From: Paenibacillus sp. LHD-117
GTDB lineage: Bacteria; Bacillota; Bacilli; Paenibacillales; Paenibacillaceae
Assembly: GCF_030929555.1 (NCBI RefSeq)
Contig: NZ_JAVFVT010000003.1
Location: 186,001 to 250,000, forward strand
Direction: 5' to 3'
Length of the DNA stretch: 64,000 nt
The notes under the pieces are model-generated. The model was not told the DNA's origin, made no database searches, and saw only the letters and a program-made list of their open reading frames with translations. The position numbers and the translations under genes were made by a program. This document shows positions 52,664-61,343 of the stretch, piece after piece. Within the stretch, counting starts at the first letter, position 1; each line of letters begins with the position of its first letter.

Positions 52664-54973
52664 ATGAGAAAAATCATTCGCATGAATGATGCTTGGCGAT
52701 TTATTCGTCAAAATGAAGATCTGGCCGAAGCCGTAACCTATCAAGACGACCATTGGAACGCGGTTACGATTCCCCATACCTGGAATGCGGTGGATGGGGC
52801 GAATGGATATGAATATTACCAAGGCGCTTGCTGGTACAGAAAAGAGTTCACCCTTGATCCTTCCGATGAGGGAAGGAAAGTGTTTATCGAATTTGGCGGC
52901 TCCAATAGCATTACCGATGTTTATGTGAACGGTCGGCATGCAGGTCAGCACAAAGGCGGTTACTCCACCTTCAGGTTTGACATTACTGCCGATGTTGCCT
53001 TCGGATCGAAGAACGTGATCGCCGTTAAGGTCGACAATACGGTCGTGGACGACGTCTATCCTCAGAAAGCGGATTTTACTTTCTATGGCGGTATTTACCG
53101 TGATGTGAACATCCTTGTAACGAATCCGGTTCATTTCGACGCAATGGATTACGGTTCGAGCGGCGTGTATATCGTACAGGAACAGGTTTCGAAAGAAAAG
53201 GCCCAACTTAAAATCGAGTCCAGATTGGTAAATGACAGCGACGAGGAGAAAAAGGTTAGGCTTTGGGCAGATATCGCGGATGCCGATGGCGGTTCCGTAA
53301 CTTATGCAGCCAAGGAAGTCGTCTTGGCCGCAGGCGAGTCAAGAACGGAAACCTTGGCATGTGTCATCGATAATCCGATTCTCTGGAACGGAAGAAATAA
53401 TCCCTATATGTATCAAGCTAACGTATCCATGACTAGCTTTAACGATACGGTGGATGAAATCGCGATTCCGTTCGGCGTTAGGTACTTTCATGTCGACTCT
53501 GAGAAAGGTTTCTTCTTGAACGGCGAGCATTTGCCGTTGTACGGTGTATCGAGACACCAGGACAGAAAAGATATGGGCTGGGCCATTACGGAACAAGAGC
53601 AAATCGAGGACATGGAATTGATTAAAGAAATCGGCGCGACTTCGCTTCGACTCGCCCACTACCAGCACAGCCAAACCTTTTACGATTTGTGTGACAAAGA
53701 AGGCATGGTAGTATGGGCGGAAATTCCTTTCATTTCGATCATGTCGCAGAACGAAGTGGAAGGGATTAATGCTAAGCAGCAGATGCTGGAATTGATCAAA
53801 CAGAATTTCAATCACCCTTCGATCATATTCTGGGGGCTGCAAAATGAAATTCAAATCGGCGGAGAACGTCCGGAAGTTAGAAGGCTCGTTAAAGAGTTAA
53901 ATGAATTGACCAAAAAAGAAGATCCTACCAGACTGACTACGATGGCCAACGTTCTCTTCGTAGACGAGAAAGACGAATTCAACCGTATGACGGACGTGGT
54001 CGGATACAATAAGTATTACGGCTGGTATCACGGCAAGACAGAAGATTTTGATCCGTGGATAGACAAGTTCCATGCGATCAATCCCGACAGACCGCTGTGT
54101 ATTTCCGAATATGGCGTAGAAGGGATCGTGCAGTACCACAGTGCTGAGCCGAAGGTGAAAGACTACACCGAAGAATACCACGCGCTGTATCATGAAGTCG
54201 CTTGGAAAATTTTTGAGAAAAAACCGTTCCTTTGGGCAACGTATGTTTGGAATATGTTTGATTTTGGAGCCAATATTCGAGACGAAGGTGGAGTCAAAGG
54301 AAGGAACAATAAAGGGCTGGTCACCTACGATAGAAAGATTAAGAAGGATGCTTTCTATATGTACAAAGCCCATTGGTCCAAAGAAAAATTTGTCCATATT
54401 ACGAGCAAGCGCTTTGTGGATCGGGCCGAGGACAGCATTCAAGTTAAGGTCTATTCGAATTGCAAGAAGGTTACGCTTTATTTGAATGGCGAAGAGTTGC
54501 AATCTATATCCAGTGAAGAGAAAGTCTTTGTCTTCGAGAAAGTTGTCCTGGCAGAGGGCGTGAATGAAATCCGTGCAGTGGCAAGTGAAAATCTTCTAAC
54601 TTATCAAGATATTGCACGGTTTAGTAAGGTGGAAGAACCAAATGCAAGTTATGAAACGCCGCCGGTTGAGGATAAACGCGAAGAAGTTAACAACTGGTTC
54701 GAACTGCCCGATACGAGCGCGGAAGAGTTAGCGGAGTTACAGATTACAGACGATGTGTATTCCACCCGTTGCACGTTTAAAGAGCTGTTTGCAAATAAAG
54801 ATGCAGAAATTGTCCTGAATAAGTATATTGGAGAAGGTTTCAGGGACGTGCCGCAATACCCCATGATGCAAGGATTTACGATTGACATGTTATCAGGTAT
54901 GGCGCCGGAAAATTTCCCTGACAAGCTCTTATTCGCCATTAACAAAGAACTCACCCTCATAAAAAAAGGTTAG
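52664..54973 (+). CDS. GH2 glycosidase with a C-terminal accessory domain (copy B)
   Basis: 769 residues after AAGGAG. Same architecture as the GH2 at 30452: jelly-roll with DVYVNGRHAGQHKGG, barrel with GVSRHQDRKDMGWA, acid/base in FWGLQNEIQIG (near residue 393) and nucleophile in CISEYGVEG (near residue 487). After WFELPDTSAEELAEL, the last 70 residues form the helical accessory domain also found stand-alone at 51433. No signal peptide. A terminator follows. Confidence 0.9.
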   Translation: MRKIIRMNDAWRFIRQNEDLAEAVTYQDDHWNAVTIPHTWNAVDGANGYEYYQGACWYRKEFTLDPSDEGRKVFIEFGGSNSITDVYVNGRHAGQHKGGYSTFRFDITADVAFGSKNVIAVKVDNTVVDDVYPQKADFTFYGGIYRDVNILVTNPVHFDAMDYGSSGVYIVQEQVSKEKAQLKIESRLVNDSDEEKKVRLWADIADADGGSVTYAAKEVVLAAGESRTETLACVIDNPILWNGRNNPYMYQANVSMTSFNDTVDEIAIPFGVRYFHVDSEKGFFLNGEHLPLYGVSRHQDRKDMGWAITEQEQIEDMELIKEIGATSLRLAHYQHSQTFYDLCDKEGMVVWAEIPFISIMSQNEVEGINAKQQMLELIKQNFNHPSIIFWGLQNEIQIGGERPEVRRLVKELNELTKKEDPTRLTTMANVLFVDEKDEFNRMTDVVGYNKYYGWYHGKTEDFDPWIDKFHAINPDRPLCISEYGVEGIVQYHSAEPKVKDYTEEYHALYHEVAWKIFEKKPFLWATYVWNMFDFGANIRDEGGVKGRNNKGLVTYDRKIKKDAFYMYKAHWSKEKFVHITSKRFVDRAEDSIQVKVYSNCKKVTLYLNGEELQSISSEEKVFVFEKVVLAEGVNEIRAVASENLLTYQDIARFSKVEEPNASYETPPVEDKREEVNNWFELPDTSAEELAELQITDDVYSTRCTFKELFANKDAEIVLNKYIGEGFRDVPQYPMMQGFTIDMLSGMAPENFPDKLLFAINKELTLIKKG

Positions 54974-54980
54974 TCAGACA

Positions 54981-55012
54981 AGAAGGCTTGAACCCCTGAG
55001 TTCAAGCCTTCA
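54981..55012 (+). terminator. Terminator after GH2 copy B
   Basis: A perfect 12-base stem GAAGGCTTGAAC/GTTCAAGCCTTC with a six-base loop; the tail is weak (AATGTTCG). Confidence 0.7.
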
Positions 55013-55030
55013 ATGTTCGTTCTGGAGAAA

Positions 55031-55095
55031 GTCGTGAAAACGCTATCACAATAGTCGTCAAAGTGTTAGTTGCCGAATTCGCCGGAAGCTATGAT
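55031..55095 (+). promoter_or_regulatory. Class 1 regulon promoter 9 (sortase substrate and sortase)
   Basis: Units start at 55031 (GTCGTGAAAACGCTATC) and 55054 (GTCGTCAAAGTGTTAGT), 23 bp apart, with TATGAT at 55090. Confidence 0.85.
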
Positions 55096-55143
55096 AAGGA
55101 TGTAAGCAAGCCATATCGTTTTTCAAATCTAAGGAGGGTTTAT

Positions 55144-55770
55144 ATGAAAAGAGGATCTAAAGCAATCGTATTGGCAATGGCAATTTTTAGCATGATGTTG
55201 TACGTGTCCGCATTTGCAAGCGCAGCGTCTACAACCGGATTGAAAGACGGGGTTTTTGTTGCGAGCGGAGAGACTGCAAAGGATGGAAGTAATTATAAAC
55301 TGGTCTTGACAGTAGCCGATGGAAAAGTTGATAACATTGATTTCGGAAAGTATAGCGGCGAAACGAAGATGAGAGCTGCATTTGCGGAGTATGTGGCTGA
55401 AGATCAACGGGATGCGTTTAAAGCGGAATTGGCTGAAATCGATGAATACCAAGAGCAATTGAATAGTACCCTTGATGGAGCGAAAGTCGTAAAGTCCTCC
55501 AAACCGGTTGAAGGGTTAAGCGTATATGAATCCCTCGTAACGTTGTGGAAAAACGTAGTTAAAGATGCAGGCGGCAGCATTAGTGAAGATGGGGCTGCCT
55601 CCGCAGACGGTTCCGGATCTAAAGAGACTGCCTCCGCAGAAGATTCCGGCACTAAAGCTGTATCTGAGAATCCAAAGACCGGCGACAGCAATATGCTAGT
55701 CTATTATGTCCTTGCAGGTGTTGCTTTGATCGGCATGGTTGCATTGGGTCGGAAAAGATTTACGGCTTAA
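55144..55770 (+). CDS. Sortase-anchored surface protein with FMN-binding-like domain
   Basis: 208 residues after AAGGAGG. A signal peptide (residues 1-30) is followed by a domain with GLKDGVFVASGETAKDG and LVLTVADGKVDNIDFGKY, similar in form to FMN-binding-type surface domains (weak resemblance). A low-complexity Ser/Ala/Gly linker leads to the sorting signal NPKTGD, a membrane helix and the basic tail RKRF. The sortase gene follows 85 bp later, so it is very probably the dedicated substrate. Confidence 0.8.
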   Translation: MKRGSKAIVLAMAIFSMMLYVSAFASAASTTGLKDGVFVASGETAKDGSNYKLVLTVADGKVDNIDFGKYSGETKMRAAFAEYVAEDQRDAFKAELAEIDEYQEQLNSTLDGAKVVKSSKPVEGLSVYESLVTLWKNVVKDAGGSISEDGAASADGSGSKETASAEDSGTKAVSENPKTGDSNMLVYYVLAGVALIGMVALGRKRFTA

Positions 55771-55802
55771 GCTTAGGCGACCGCAATTAAATAAGAAATG
55801 AG

Positions 55803-55836
55803 AAAGCCGGATCTCGACAAGGATCCGGCTTTCAGT
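55803..55836 (+). terminator. Hairpin between substrate and sortase genes
   Basis: AAAGCCGGATC/GATCCGGCTTT stem with an eight-base loop and short tail. The sortase ribosome site lies just after, so it is probably a partial terminator giving more substrate than enzyme. Confidence 0.65.
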
Positions 55837-55855
55837 CACTGGAGGAGCTCGTGTG

Positions 55856-57142
55856 ATGACGAACACGCAGCGGGATATACCGCGAAGGAGCAAAATTTGG
55901 TACAGGACGGTTTTCGGGTTGTGTATGATTGTCTTCCTCTTTGCCGTATTTCAAGTTGTGAGCAGGCTTTGGGAATATCGTACATCCGACTTGACCTATC
56001 AGGAGATTAGTGCCCAAGTGGAGGCATTACAGCCATCTAAGCGATTCGAGGACGCTTTCCATCAAGGTGAGCGGATGAGTGAACCGGTGCCGATCTCCCG
56101 GCTTCCCGAGAAGCAAACGCTTCCTTATCAAGTGAGCTCCGGCAACCGGGAGCAGCTGGGCAAACAAGGCATTCTGCAAGAATATGAAAAGCTCAACGCA
56201 TTAAACGAAGATATGGTCGGTTGGGTCAGCATGCCCGGCTTCAAGAAGCCGATTGATTACCCGATCATGTGGTCGGGGGACAACGAATACTACTTGCACA
56301 ATGATTTCTATAAAAATGCTTCCCTCGCTGGGTCGATCTTCATGGAAGGATTAAATGATCCGACGACGTTGCAGAACCACATCATCCTTTACGGTCATGC
56401 GATGCGTAACCTCTCGATGTTCGGCAATCTGCGAGACTATCATCGTACGCCGGATGATTACTTGAACAAAACGAAGATTTATGTGGATTTGCTCCATACG
56501 CGCCTGGAATATGAAGTGTTCTCCGTGTATACGGCGGACGCGAACGATAATTACAGACAGACGGTGTTCGATAATGACGAGGAATATGCGGCATTCTTGG
56601 ACAAAATTCAAAGCGCTTCGGTGCATGATTATGGAGTGAAGCTCGGGCCGCAGGAGAAGATTCTGACGTTGTCCACTTGCGATGAGTCTGTCTATCAGGA
56701 CGGCCGTTCCGTTATCCATGCCAGGCTGGTGAGTCAAGTTGTATACGACGGATCGGCGGTTCAGGCAGAAGGATCGGATGCGGACAATGAAACGCAGAAG
56801 AGTGTTAAAATTCCCGTACTAGCCAATGTGTATCTGAAGCAGTTGAAGCTTAGCTTTGCGGAGGACGGCTCTGTGGTGGAGAAGGAATTGATATCTTCCT
56901 CCGATAACCTCATCAAACAATTTTCGTTGGAAGTGCCTGCCGAAGTCAGTACGGTATCGTTGGCTATGAAGACGACGGATCCCAAAGCAACAATTCAAGC
57001 AACGGTTAATCAAGCGAAGGCCGACCCTGAGGGCAAGCTGCAGCTTCAAGCAGGAGAGAACGAAATTCGTTTGAAAATTAGGTCGCGAGACTTGCAATAT
57101 GCCCGATATTATACGATCAAGATCATGCGATTGGCTTCTTAG
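55856..57142 (+). CDS. Class B-type sortase with C-terminal cadherin-like domain
   Basis: 428 residues after GGAGGAG (GTG at 55853 is also possible). An N-terminal membrane helix (residues 17-40) is followed by the sortase domain, with WVSMPGFKKPIDYPIMW, LYGHAMRNLSMFGNL (catalytic His near 180), LTLSTCDES (Cys near 277) and HARLVSQ (Arg near 292). Residues 310-428 (NVYLKQLKLSFAEDG and YARYYTIKIMRL) resemble a cadherin-like beta-sandwich, an unusual extension. It should anchor the NPKTGD protein to the cell wall. It sits in the glycosidase regulon. Confidence 0.85.
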   Translation: MTNTQRDIPRRSKIWYRTVFGLCMIVFLFAVFQVVSRLWEYRTSDLTYQEISAQVEALQPSKRFEDAFHQGERMSEPVPISRLPEKQTLPYQVSSGNREQLGKQGILQEYEKLNALNEDMVGWVSMPGFKKPIDYPIMWSGDNEYYLHNDFYKNASLAGSIFMEGLNDPTTLQNHIILYGHAMRNLSMFGNLRDYHRTPDDYLNKTKIYVDLLHTRLEYEVFSVYTADANDNYRQTVFDNDEEYAAFLDKIQSASVHDYGVKLGPQEKILTLSTCDESVYQDGRSVIHARLVSQVVYDGSAVQAEGSDADNETQKSVKIPVLANVYLKQLKLSFAEDGSVVEKELISSSDNLIKQFSLEVPAEVSTVSLAMKTTDPKATIQATVNQAKADPEGKLQLQAGENEIRLKIRSRDLQYARYYTIKIMRLAS

Positions 57143-57152
57143 GAAGCTTATT

Positions 57153-57211
57153 AATATCCCCTCCATGTAAACGATAGCGTGCTTCCTGCATGGTTTGCAT
57201 AGAGGGGATTG
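57153..57211. terminator. Bidirectional terminator between sortase and PadR genes
   Basis: AATATCCCCTCCATG pairs with CATAGAGGGGATT with mismatches; a nested stem lies within. It separates two converging genes. Confidence 0.6.
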
Positions 57212-57223
57212 ACTGGTTAGCAA

Positions 57224-57805
57224 TCAGAATGATGTCTCTTCGTGGTCTGAAGCCGAGGCCGCCGATTGGACGATTAACATCAGCTTCTTCACCCATGTCC
57301 ATTCATGCTCGGTTTGCGTCCTGTTGAAATGAATGACTTCCGCGGCAAACCGATTTTCCGAATGAACTTCGTCGAATTTACGGTATCGCCCCATCTCTTC
57401 CTCCAACACCGTCAGCCGTTTACGCAATATCTCGAGCTGCACATCGGGCTCCAAACGGTCGAACAGCGCGACGCGCACCATAAAATCTAATGAATTGGAA
57501 GCCGATTTCCTCGGAAAATCGCGAATGAGCTCATTAAAGATTTCTTCCCCCGCGTTCGTCAACAGATAGATATGCCGGTCAGGTTTGCCCTCCGTTTTCT
57601 CCGTATTCTTACTTATCGCACCCATTTCCAAAAATCGCCGTAAAGCAGGATACAATAAATTATTGTTGATTTCGAACGATTCCCCGAGCGCTTCCTGAAC
57701 GTTTTTTTTGATTTCGTAGCCATGCTTTGGACCGGTTAATAACTGTCCCAATATCAAGATGTCCGCGTACATAGGGTCCTCCTTCGGTGAATTTTTGGTG
57801 AACAA
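57224..57805 (-). CDS. PadR-family regulator
   Basis: 193 residues. The winged helix has LILGQLLTGPKHGYEIKKNV and GKPDRHIYLLTNAGEE, followed by a C-terminal helical domain as in PadR/Vir-type members. It is transcribed away from a P450 gene. An inverted repeat with ATGTTA...TAACAT lies between them, a probable PadR operator. It likely represses the P450 gene and its own gene until an inducer, often aromatic, binds. Confidence 0.9.
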   Translation of the reverse strand: MFTKNSPKEDPMYADILILGQLLTGPKHGYEIKKNVQEALGESFEINNNLLYPALRRFLEMGAISKNTEKTEGKPDRHIYLLTNAGEEIFNELIRDFPRKSASNSLDFMVRVALFDRLEPDVQLEILRKRLTVLEEEMGRYRKFDEVHSENRFAAEVIHFNRTQTEHEWTWVKKLMLIVQSAASASDHEETSF

Positions 57806-57833
57806 ACATTATCCAAATACCGGAAACTCAGTT

Positions 57834-57869
57834 TATATGTTAAACTAACCTATGTAAGATTAACATATA
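57834..57869. promoter_or_regulatory. Probable PadR operator between padR-type and P450 genes
   Basis: A perfect ten-base inverted repeat TATATGTTAA/TTAACATATA with a 16-base spacer. It contains the ATGT...ACAT core common to PadR sites and lies in the shared promoter region. Confidence 0.65.
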
Positions 57870-58017
57870 ATAATGGCAAAGCCAATATGGCTGCGTCTGG
57901 AAGGAGGTTTTTCGAGCACAAATGATAGATTTAGGATCATCATCACGAGAGGAAGGCAGATTGTAATTTAAAAAACGCGCAATTCATGCAAATGAATCCG
58001 GTTTGGAGGGAACGATT

Positions 58018-59238
58018 ATGAATGGGAAGCGTCAGATGATCCTGCTGAACGAAATCACGAAGCTTAACACCAAGCAAGCTGGGTGGGAACCGTATGCTTG
58101 GTACAAGGAGATGAGGGATAATAGTCCCGTCTATTACGACGCCGAGCAAGATGTTTGGAACGTGTTCTTGTACGACCATGTTAAACGCGTGCTATTCGAC
58201 CATGAGCTGTTCTCTAACAAAAAGCAGAGAAGCTTGATTCCGATTCCCGATCGGCTTGAAAGCCGCAGCAACGTCAATTTGGTGGATCCGCCGGATCATC
58301 GGAAACGGCGTGCCCTTCTTTCTCAAGCCTTTACTCCCCGCAGTCTAAAAGAGTGGGAGCCGCGGATCCAGGGTATCGTTGACGAGTTGATCGCGAACAT
58401 GGAAGGCTTCCTGACTATCGATATCGTGGAGAAGCTGGCAATTCCATTGCCCGTTACCGTCATTGCGGATCTGCTAGGCGTTCCTTCCCAGGATCGCCAT
58501 TTGATCAAAGGATGGTCCGATATTCTCTTCCTCCCGTATAACACGGAGGCTTATGCTGATATCGACAGGCGAAAGGGAATCGCCATGAAGGAATTCGTGG
58601 AATACTTATATCCCATTGTCCTGAAGAAACGGCAGCATCCGGAAGATGACATCATATCCGACTTGACCAAGGCCGAACTGGAAGGCGAACGATTAACGGA
58701 TGAAGAAGTGGTGATGTCGGCCATCGGCCTGCTCGGCGCGGGCAACGAAACGACGACCACGCTGCTCTCCAATATTTTCTATTCCATTCTTTACGACGGG
58801 CCGAACGTCTATCAACAACTTAAAGCCGACTTGTCTTTGGTTCCCAATGCAGTCGAGGAAGTGCTTCGTTTCCGCTTCCCCGCTTCGATGGATCGGAGGG
58901 TGGCGCAAGATACGAATGTCTTCGGTCCCCAGATGAAGGAGGGGCAAGCTATCGTGGCATGGATCGGTGCCGCGAATCGGGATGAATCCCAATTTGCGAA
59001 CGCGGATATCTTCGATATCCATCGCTCGGGTAATCAACGTCATCTGGCATTCGGAGCCGGTCCTCATTTCTGCTTGGGAGCACCGCTCGCCCGAATGGAA
59101 GCGAATATGGCTTTAGCGTCGTTTGTGAAAAGGTTCGCCGGCATTCATCGGGTGGAGGCGTTCGACGTAGGCGAGCATTTAACCGAGTCGATCGCTGGTC
59201 AGTCTTTAACGAGTTTGCCTATCGGACTTCAGACGTAG
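58018..59238 (+). CDS. Cytochrome P450 (CYP107-like)
   Basis: 406 residues after TTGGAGGG. The oxygen-binding helix has GLLGAGNETTTTLLSN (near residue 250); the EXXR helix is AVEEVLRFR, and the haem-binding loop FGAGPHFCLGAPLARME (Cys near residue 352). No membrane anchor, as in bacterial soluble P450s. The substrate is unknown. It is not under a class 1 promoter. A strong terminator follows. Confidence 0.95.
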   Translation: MNGKRQMILLNEITKLNTKQAGWEPYAWYKEMRDNSPVYYDAEQDVWNVFLYDHVKRVLFDHELFSNKKQRSLIPIPDRLESRSNVNLVDPPDHRKRRALLSQAFTPRSLKEWEPRIQGIVDELIANMEGFLTIDIVEKLAIPLPVTVIADLLGVPSQDRHLIKGWSDILFLPYNTEAYADIDRRKGIAMKEFVEYLYPIVLKKRQHPEDDIISDLTKAELEGERLTDEEVVMSAIGLLGAGNETTTTLLSNIFYSILYDGPNVYQQLKADLSLVPNAVEEVLRFRFPASMDRRVAQDTNVFGPQMKEGQAIVAWIGAANRDESQFANADIFDIHRSGNQRHLAFGAGPHFCLGAPLARMEANMALASFVKRFAGIHRVEAFDVGEHLTESIAGQSLTSLPIGLQT

Positions 59239-59292
59239 CGCTGCTGAAGGCCACTGAATAACTCATAATTTGATGGAGCAGCTTAAAGATGC

Positions 59293-59348
59293 AAAGCAAA
59301 AGACGGACCCATTTCCCGGTTTTTGGGCAATGAGTCCGTCTTTTTGCT
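59293..59348 (+). terminator. Terminator after the P450 gene
   Basis: A long stem AGCAAAAGACGGAC/GTCCGTCTTTTTGCT with a smaller internal structure; T run inside the right arm. Confidence 0.8.
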
Positions 59349-59395
59349 GTCTGCTTTACTGTTCATTTTGGTTTCGCCAGACTTCAATAAAGGAA

Positions 59396-59460
59396 GTCGG
59401 TAAAACCGTAATGGAAAAGTCGTGAGAGTGTTAGTGATCTCTTGAGATTAACCTTATGAT
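59396..59460 (+). promoter_or_regulatory. Class 1 regulon promoter 10 (unknown 524-residue protein)
   Basis: Units start at 59396 (GTCGGTAAAACCGTAAT) and 59419 (GTCGTGAGAGTGTTAGT), 23 bp apart, with TATGAT at 59455. Confidence 0.8.
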
Positions 59461-59492
59461 GAAAATGATAGAAAAAACAGGAGGCGATATTG

Positions 59493-61067
59493 GTGGAAAA
59501 AAAAGATGCTTCAATCGGAAGAGTAGTGGTAAGTACTGTCTCAATGCCGGATGATGTTATTCTGCTAATAGGTACTTACACATACTCCGGAAAAGTACTG
59601 GTTTCGTATAAGACAGAAAAGGATATTCATACAGTCGATTTTTATAACCTGGCTGTTCTCAATGATGATGGAACGGATTTCAAGGTGATCTTCTCCGGCG
59701 TCATTCCACAAAAACCTAAGGCCAACGGGATTCGGTATATGCCCTATCAGGATAATAAGCGGGTGCTGCTGGGAGATTACGTACTCGAATGCACGCCCGA
59801 TATTGACACCTGCACTAGCGCGACATTAGTTCCCATCGCCTACCCGTCGATCCTCGAGGAAGATTCGCGCACAACCCATCACTGGTCGGAGATCATCATC
59901 GCGCCTGACAATAAGCATATGAGTTGGACGATACTCCGCTCAGATCTTGGTGCCGCTGTAGCGATAGGCGTACTAGAACGCAAAACGGATCACTATGCGA
60001 TCGAAAACGTGCAGCTTATAAACAACATACATTCCTTTGAGCATGACCCGAACAATCCTGGCTTTATCATTCCGAGCCCCTTACGGGGAGGGGAAGTGAA
60101 GCAGTTTGTACGGGGAGGAAATGCTATATCCATCGTTGGGGGGAAACATAACAGTACCACCGATTCCATCGTGCAGGATTTGACCTCCGACAATCTTTCG
60201 CAAATCACCTATACCCCCGGATATGATGAAACCACTATCTTTTCTCCCAATGAACGATTGGGAATCGTCATGAGCACCAGGTTCTCGAAAAACACGGATC
60301 CGGCCATATTCGGACTTATGCCCAGACCCTACGGGATCTATACCTCGTTGGGGATGATTAGCTTTCAATATATGTATGCGGTAGATGGAGTACGTAAATT
60401 CAGGCCTGGGAATATTGGTCCGGTATTGATCGACATTCAACGTTCCATGCACGAAGCAGGATATCAAGGGATACAGCTGACAACGGACGAGAAAAATTGG
60501 GTTTATAGCTCGCCCATGTCCTGGCATCCCGACGGGAAACGGGTCATGTGGCCGGAGATGCTTAGAGGTAGCGACGGCAAACAAATGCGGCTCCAGACAG
60601 CGAAGTTGCCGGATTATAAGCCGGAACCTCCTGTACCTTTGACAACAACTACCGATAATATCCCGTATGGTATAAGAGACTTGACCGTATTGGATTCCAT
60701 CAATCCGAATATAGAAGGGAAAATTGCGGGGAAACACTCCGGATACATGAACTATACCCGTAATCTCTCCGGTTACTCGGGTAAGACGGAGGCGCAGTTT
60801 GTCAACTTTAGTGACGATGGCGAAAATTTCTATAATGGATATGAGAAGAACCATTATAACGCAGCCGAAGGTTGCCGCTATGAAACTGACATTCAATTGA
60901 CTGGCTCCAAGCAAGGGGAAATGAATTTTAGGGCAACATTCTCGGCACTTGCAGGACCTGAGCCAGTCAGACTGTTATTTGACACAGATGCAGACGGCAA
61001 GCCCAAAAGTTATGGTTCAGCAACATATAACGGTGTCACACTAAACATTGCAGATCTGTTTGAATAG
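59493..61067 (+). CDS. Unknown 524-residue protein, beta-propeller-like N-terminus
   Basis: The GTG start lies eight bases after AGGAGG. There is no signal peptide. Residues 20-390 contain repeating segments such as IAPDNKHMSWTILRSD, FSPNERLGIVMSTR and SWHPDGKRVMWPEM, which look like blades of a TolB/PD40-type propeller. The last 120 residues (YTRNLSGYSGKTEAQFVNFS, CRYETDIQLTGSKQGEMNFR) form a separate beta domain. I cannot assign a function. Its class 1 promoter links it to the glycosidase regulon; a polysaccharide or aglycone enzyme is possible. Confidence 0.75.
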   Translation: MEKKDASIGRVVVSTVSMPDDVILLIGTYTYSGKVLVSYKTEKDIHTVDFYNLAVLNDDGTDFKVIFSGVIPQKPKANGIRYMPYQDNKRVLLGDYVLECTPDIDTCTSATLVPIAYPSILEEDSRTTHHWSEIIIAPDNKHMSWTILRSDLGAAVAIGVLERKTDHYAIENVQLINNIHSFEHDPNNPGFIIPSPLRGGEVKQFVRGGNAISIVGGKHNSTTDSIVQDLTSDNLSQITYTPGYDETTIFSPNERLGIVMSTRFSKNTDPAIFGLMPRPYGIYTSLGMISFQYMYAVDGVRKFRPGNIGPVLIDIQRSMHEAGYQGIQLTTDEKNWVYSSPMSWHPDGKRVMWPEMLRGSDGKQMRLQTAKLPDYKPEPPVPLTTTTDNIPYGIRDLTVLDSINPNIEGKIAGKHSGYMNYTRNLSGYSGKTEAQFVNFSDDGENFYNGYEKNHYNAAEGCRYETDIQLTGSKQGEMNFRATFSALAGPEPVRLLFDTDADGKPKSYGSATYNGVTLNIADLFE

Positions 61068-61152
61068 TTGTGAAAATAATTCCATTTTGAAACTGCGCCT
61101 GAATAACGATTTATCGGTTATAGTTAACTGGTGGCTCATACGGAGTAAGCTA

Positions 61153-61187
61153 AAAACAAAGAGGGAAGCCGCCTCTTTGTTTTTTTC
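61153..61187 (+). terminator. Terminator of the unknown protein gene
   Basis: AAAACAAAGAGG/CCTCTTTGTTTT stem with a seven-base loop, followed by TTTC. Confidence 0.8.
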
Positions 61188-61241
61188 TACATCAGCACAA
61201 TCGACTGACAACTAACTTTAAAATGATTGTTGTAGAAAAGC

Positions 61242-61290
61242 TAAAATCCCCCTATACAAACACGAAAATACCCTGTTGTTCCCGATATGA
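61242..61290 (+). promoter_or_regulatory. Candidate promoter with direct repeat before the third kinase gene
   Basis: AAAATCCCCCTAT (61242) and AAAATACCCTGTT (61264) lie 22 bp apart, with TATGAT at 61285. The design resembles the other two-unit promoters, but the sequence differs, so a different regulator (63180) is likely. Confidence 0.4.
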
Positions 61291-61343
61291 TCATTGCGTA
61301 TCGTTACGGATGATGGAATAGAAAGTCGAAAGGGAGGACCTGT

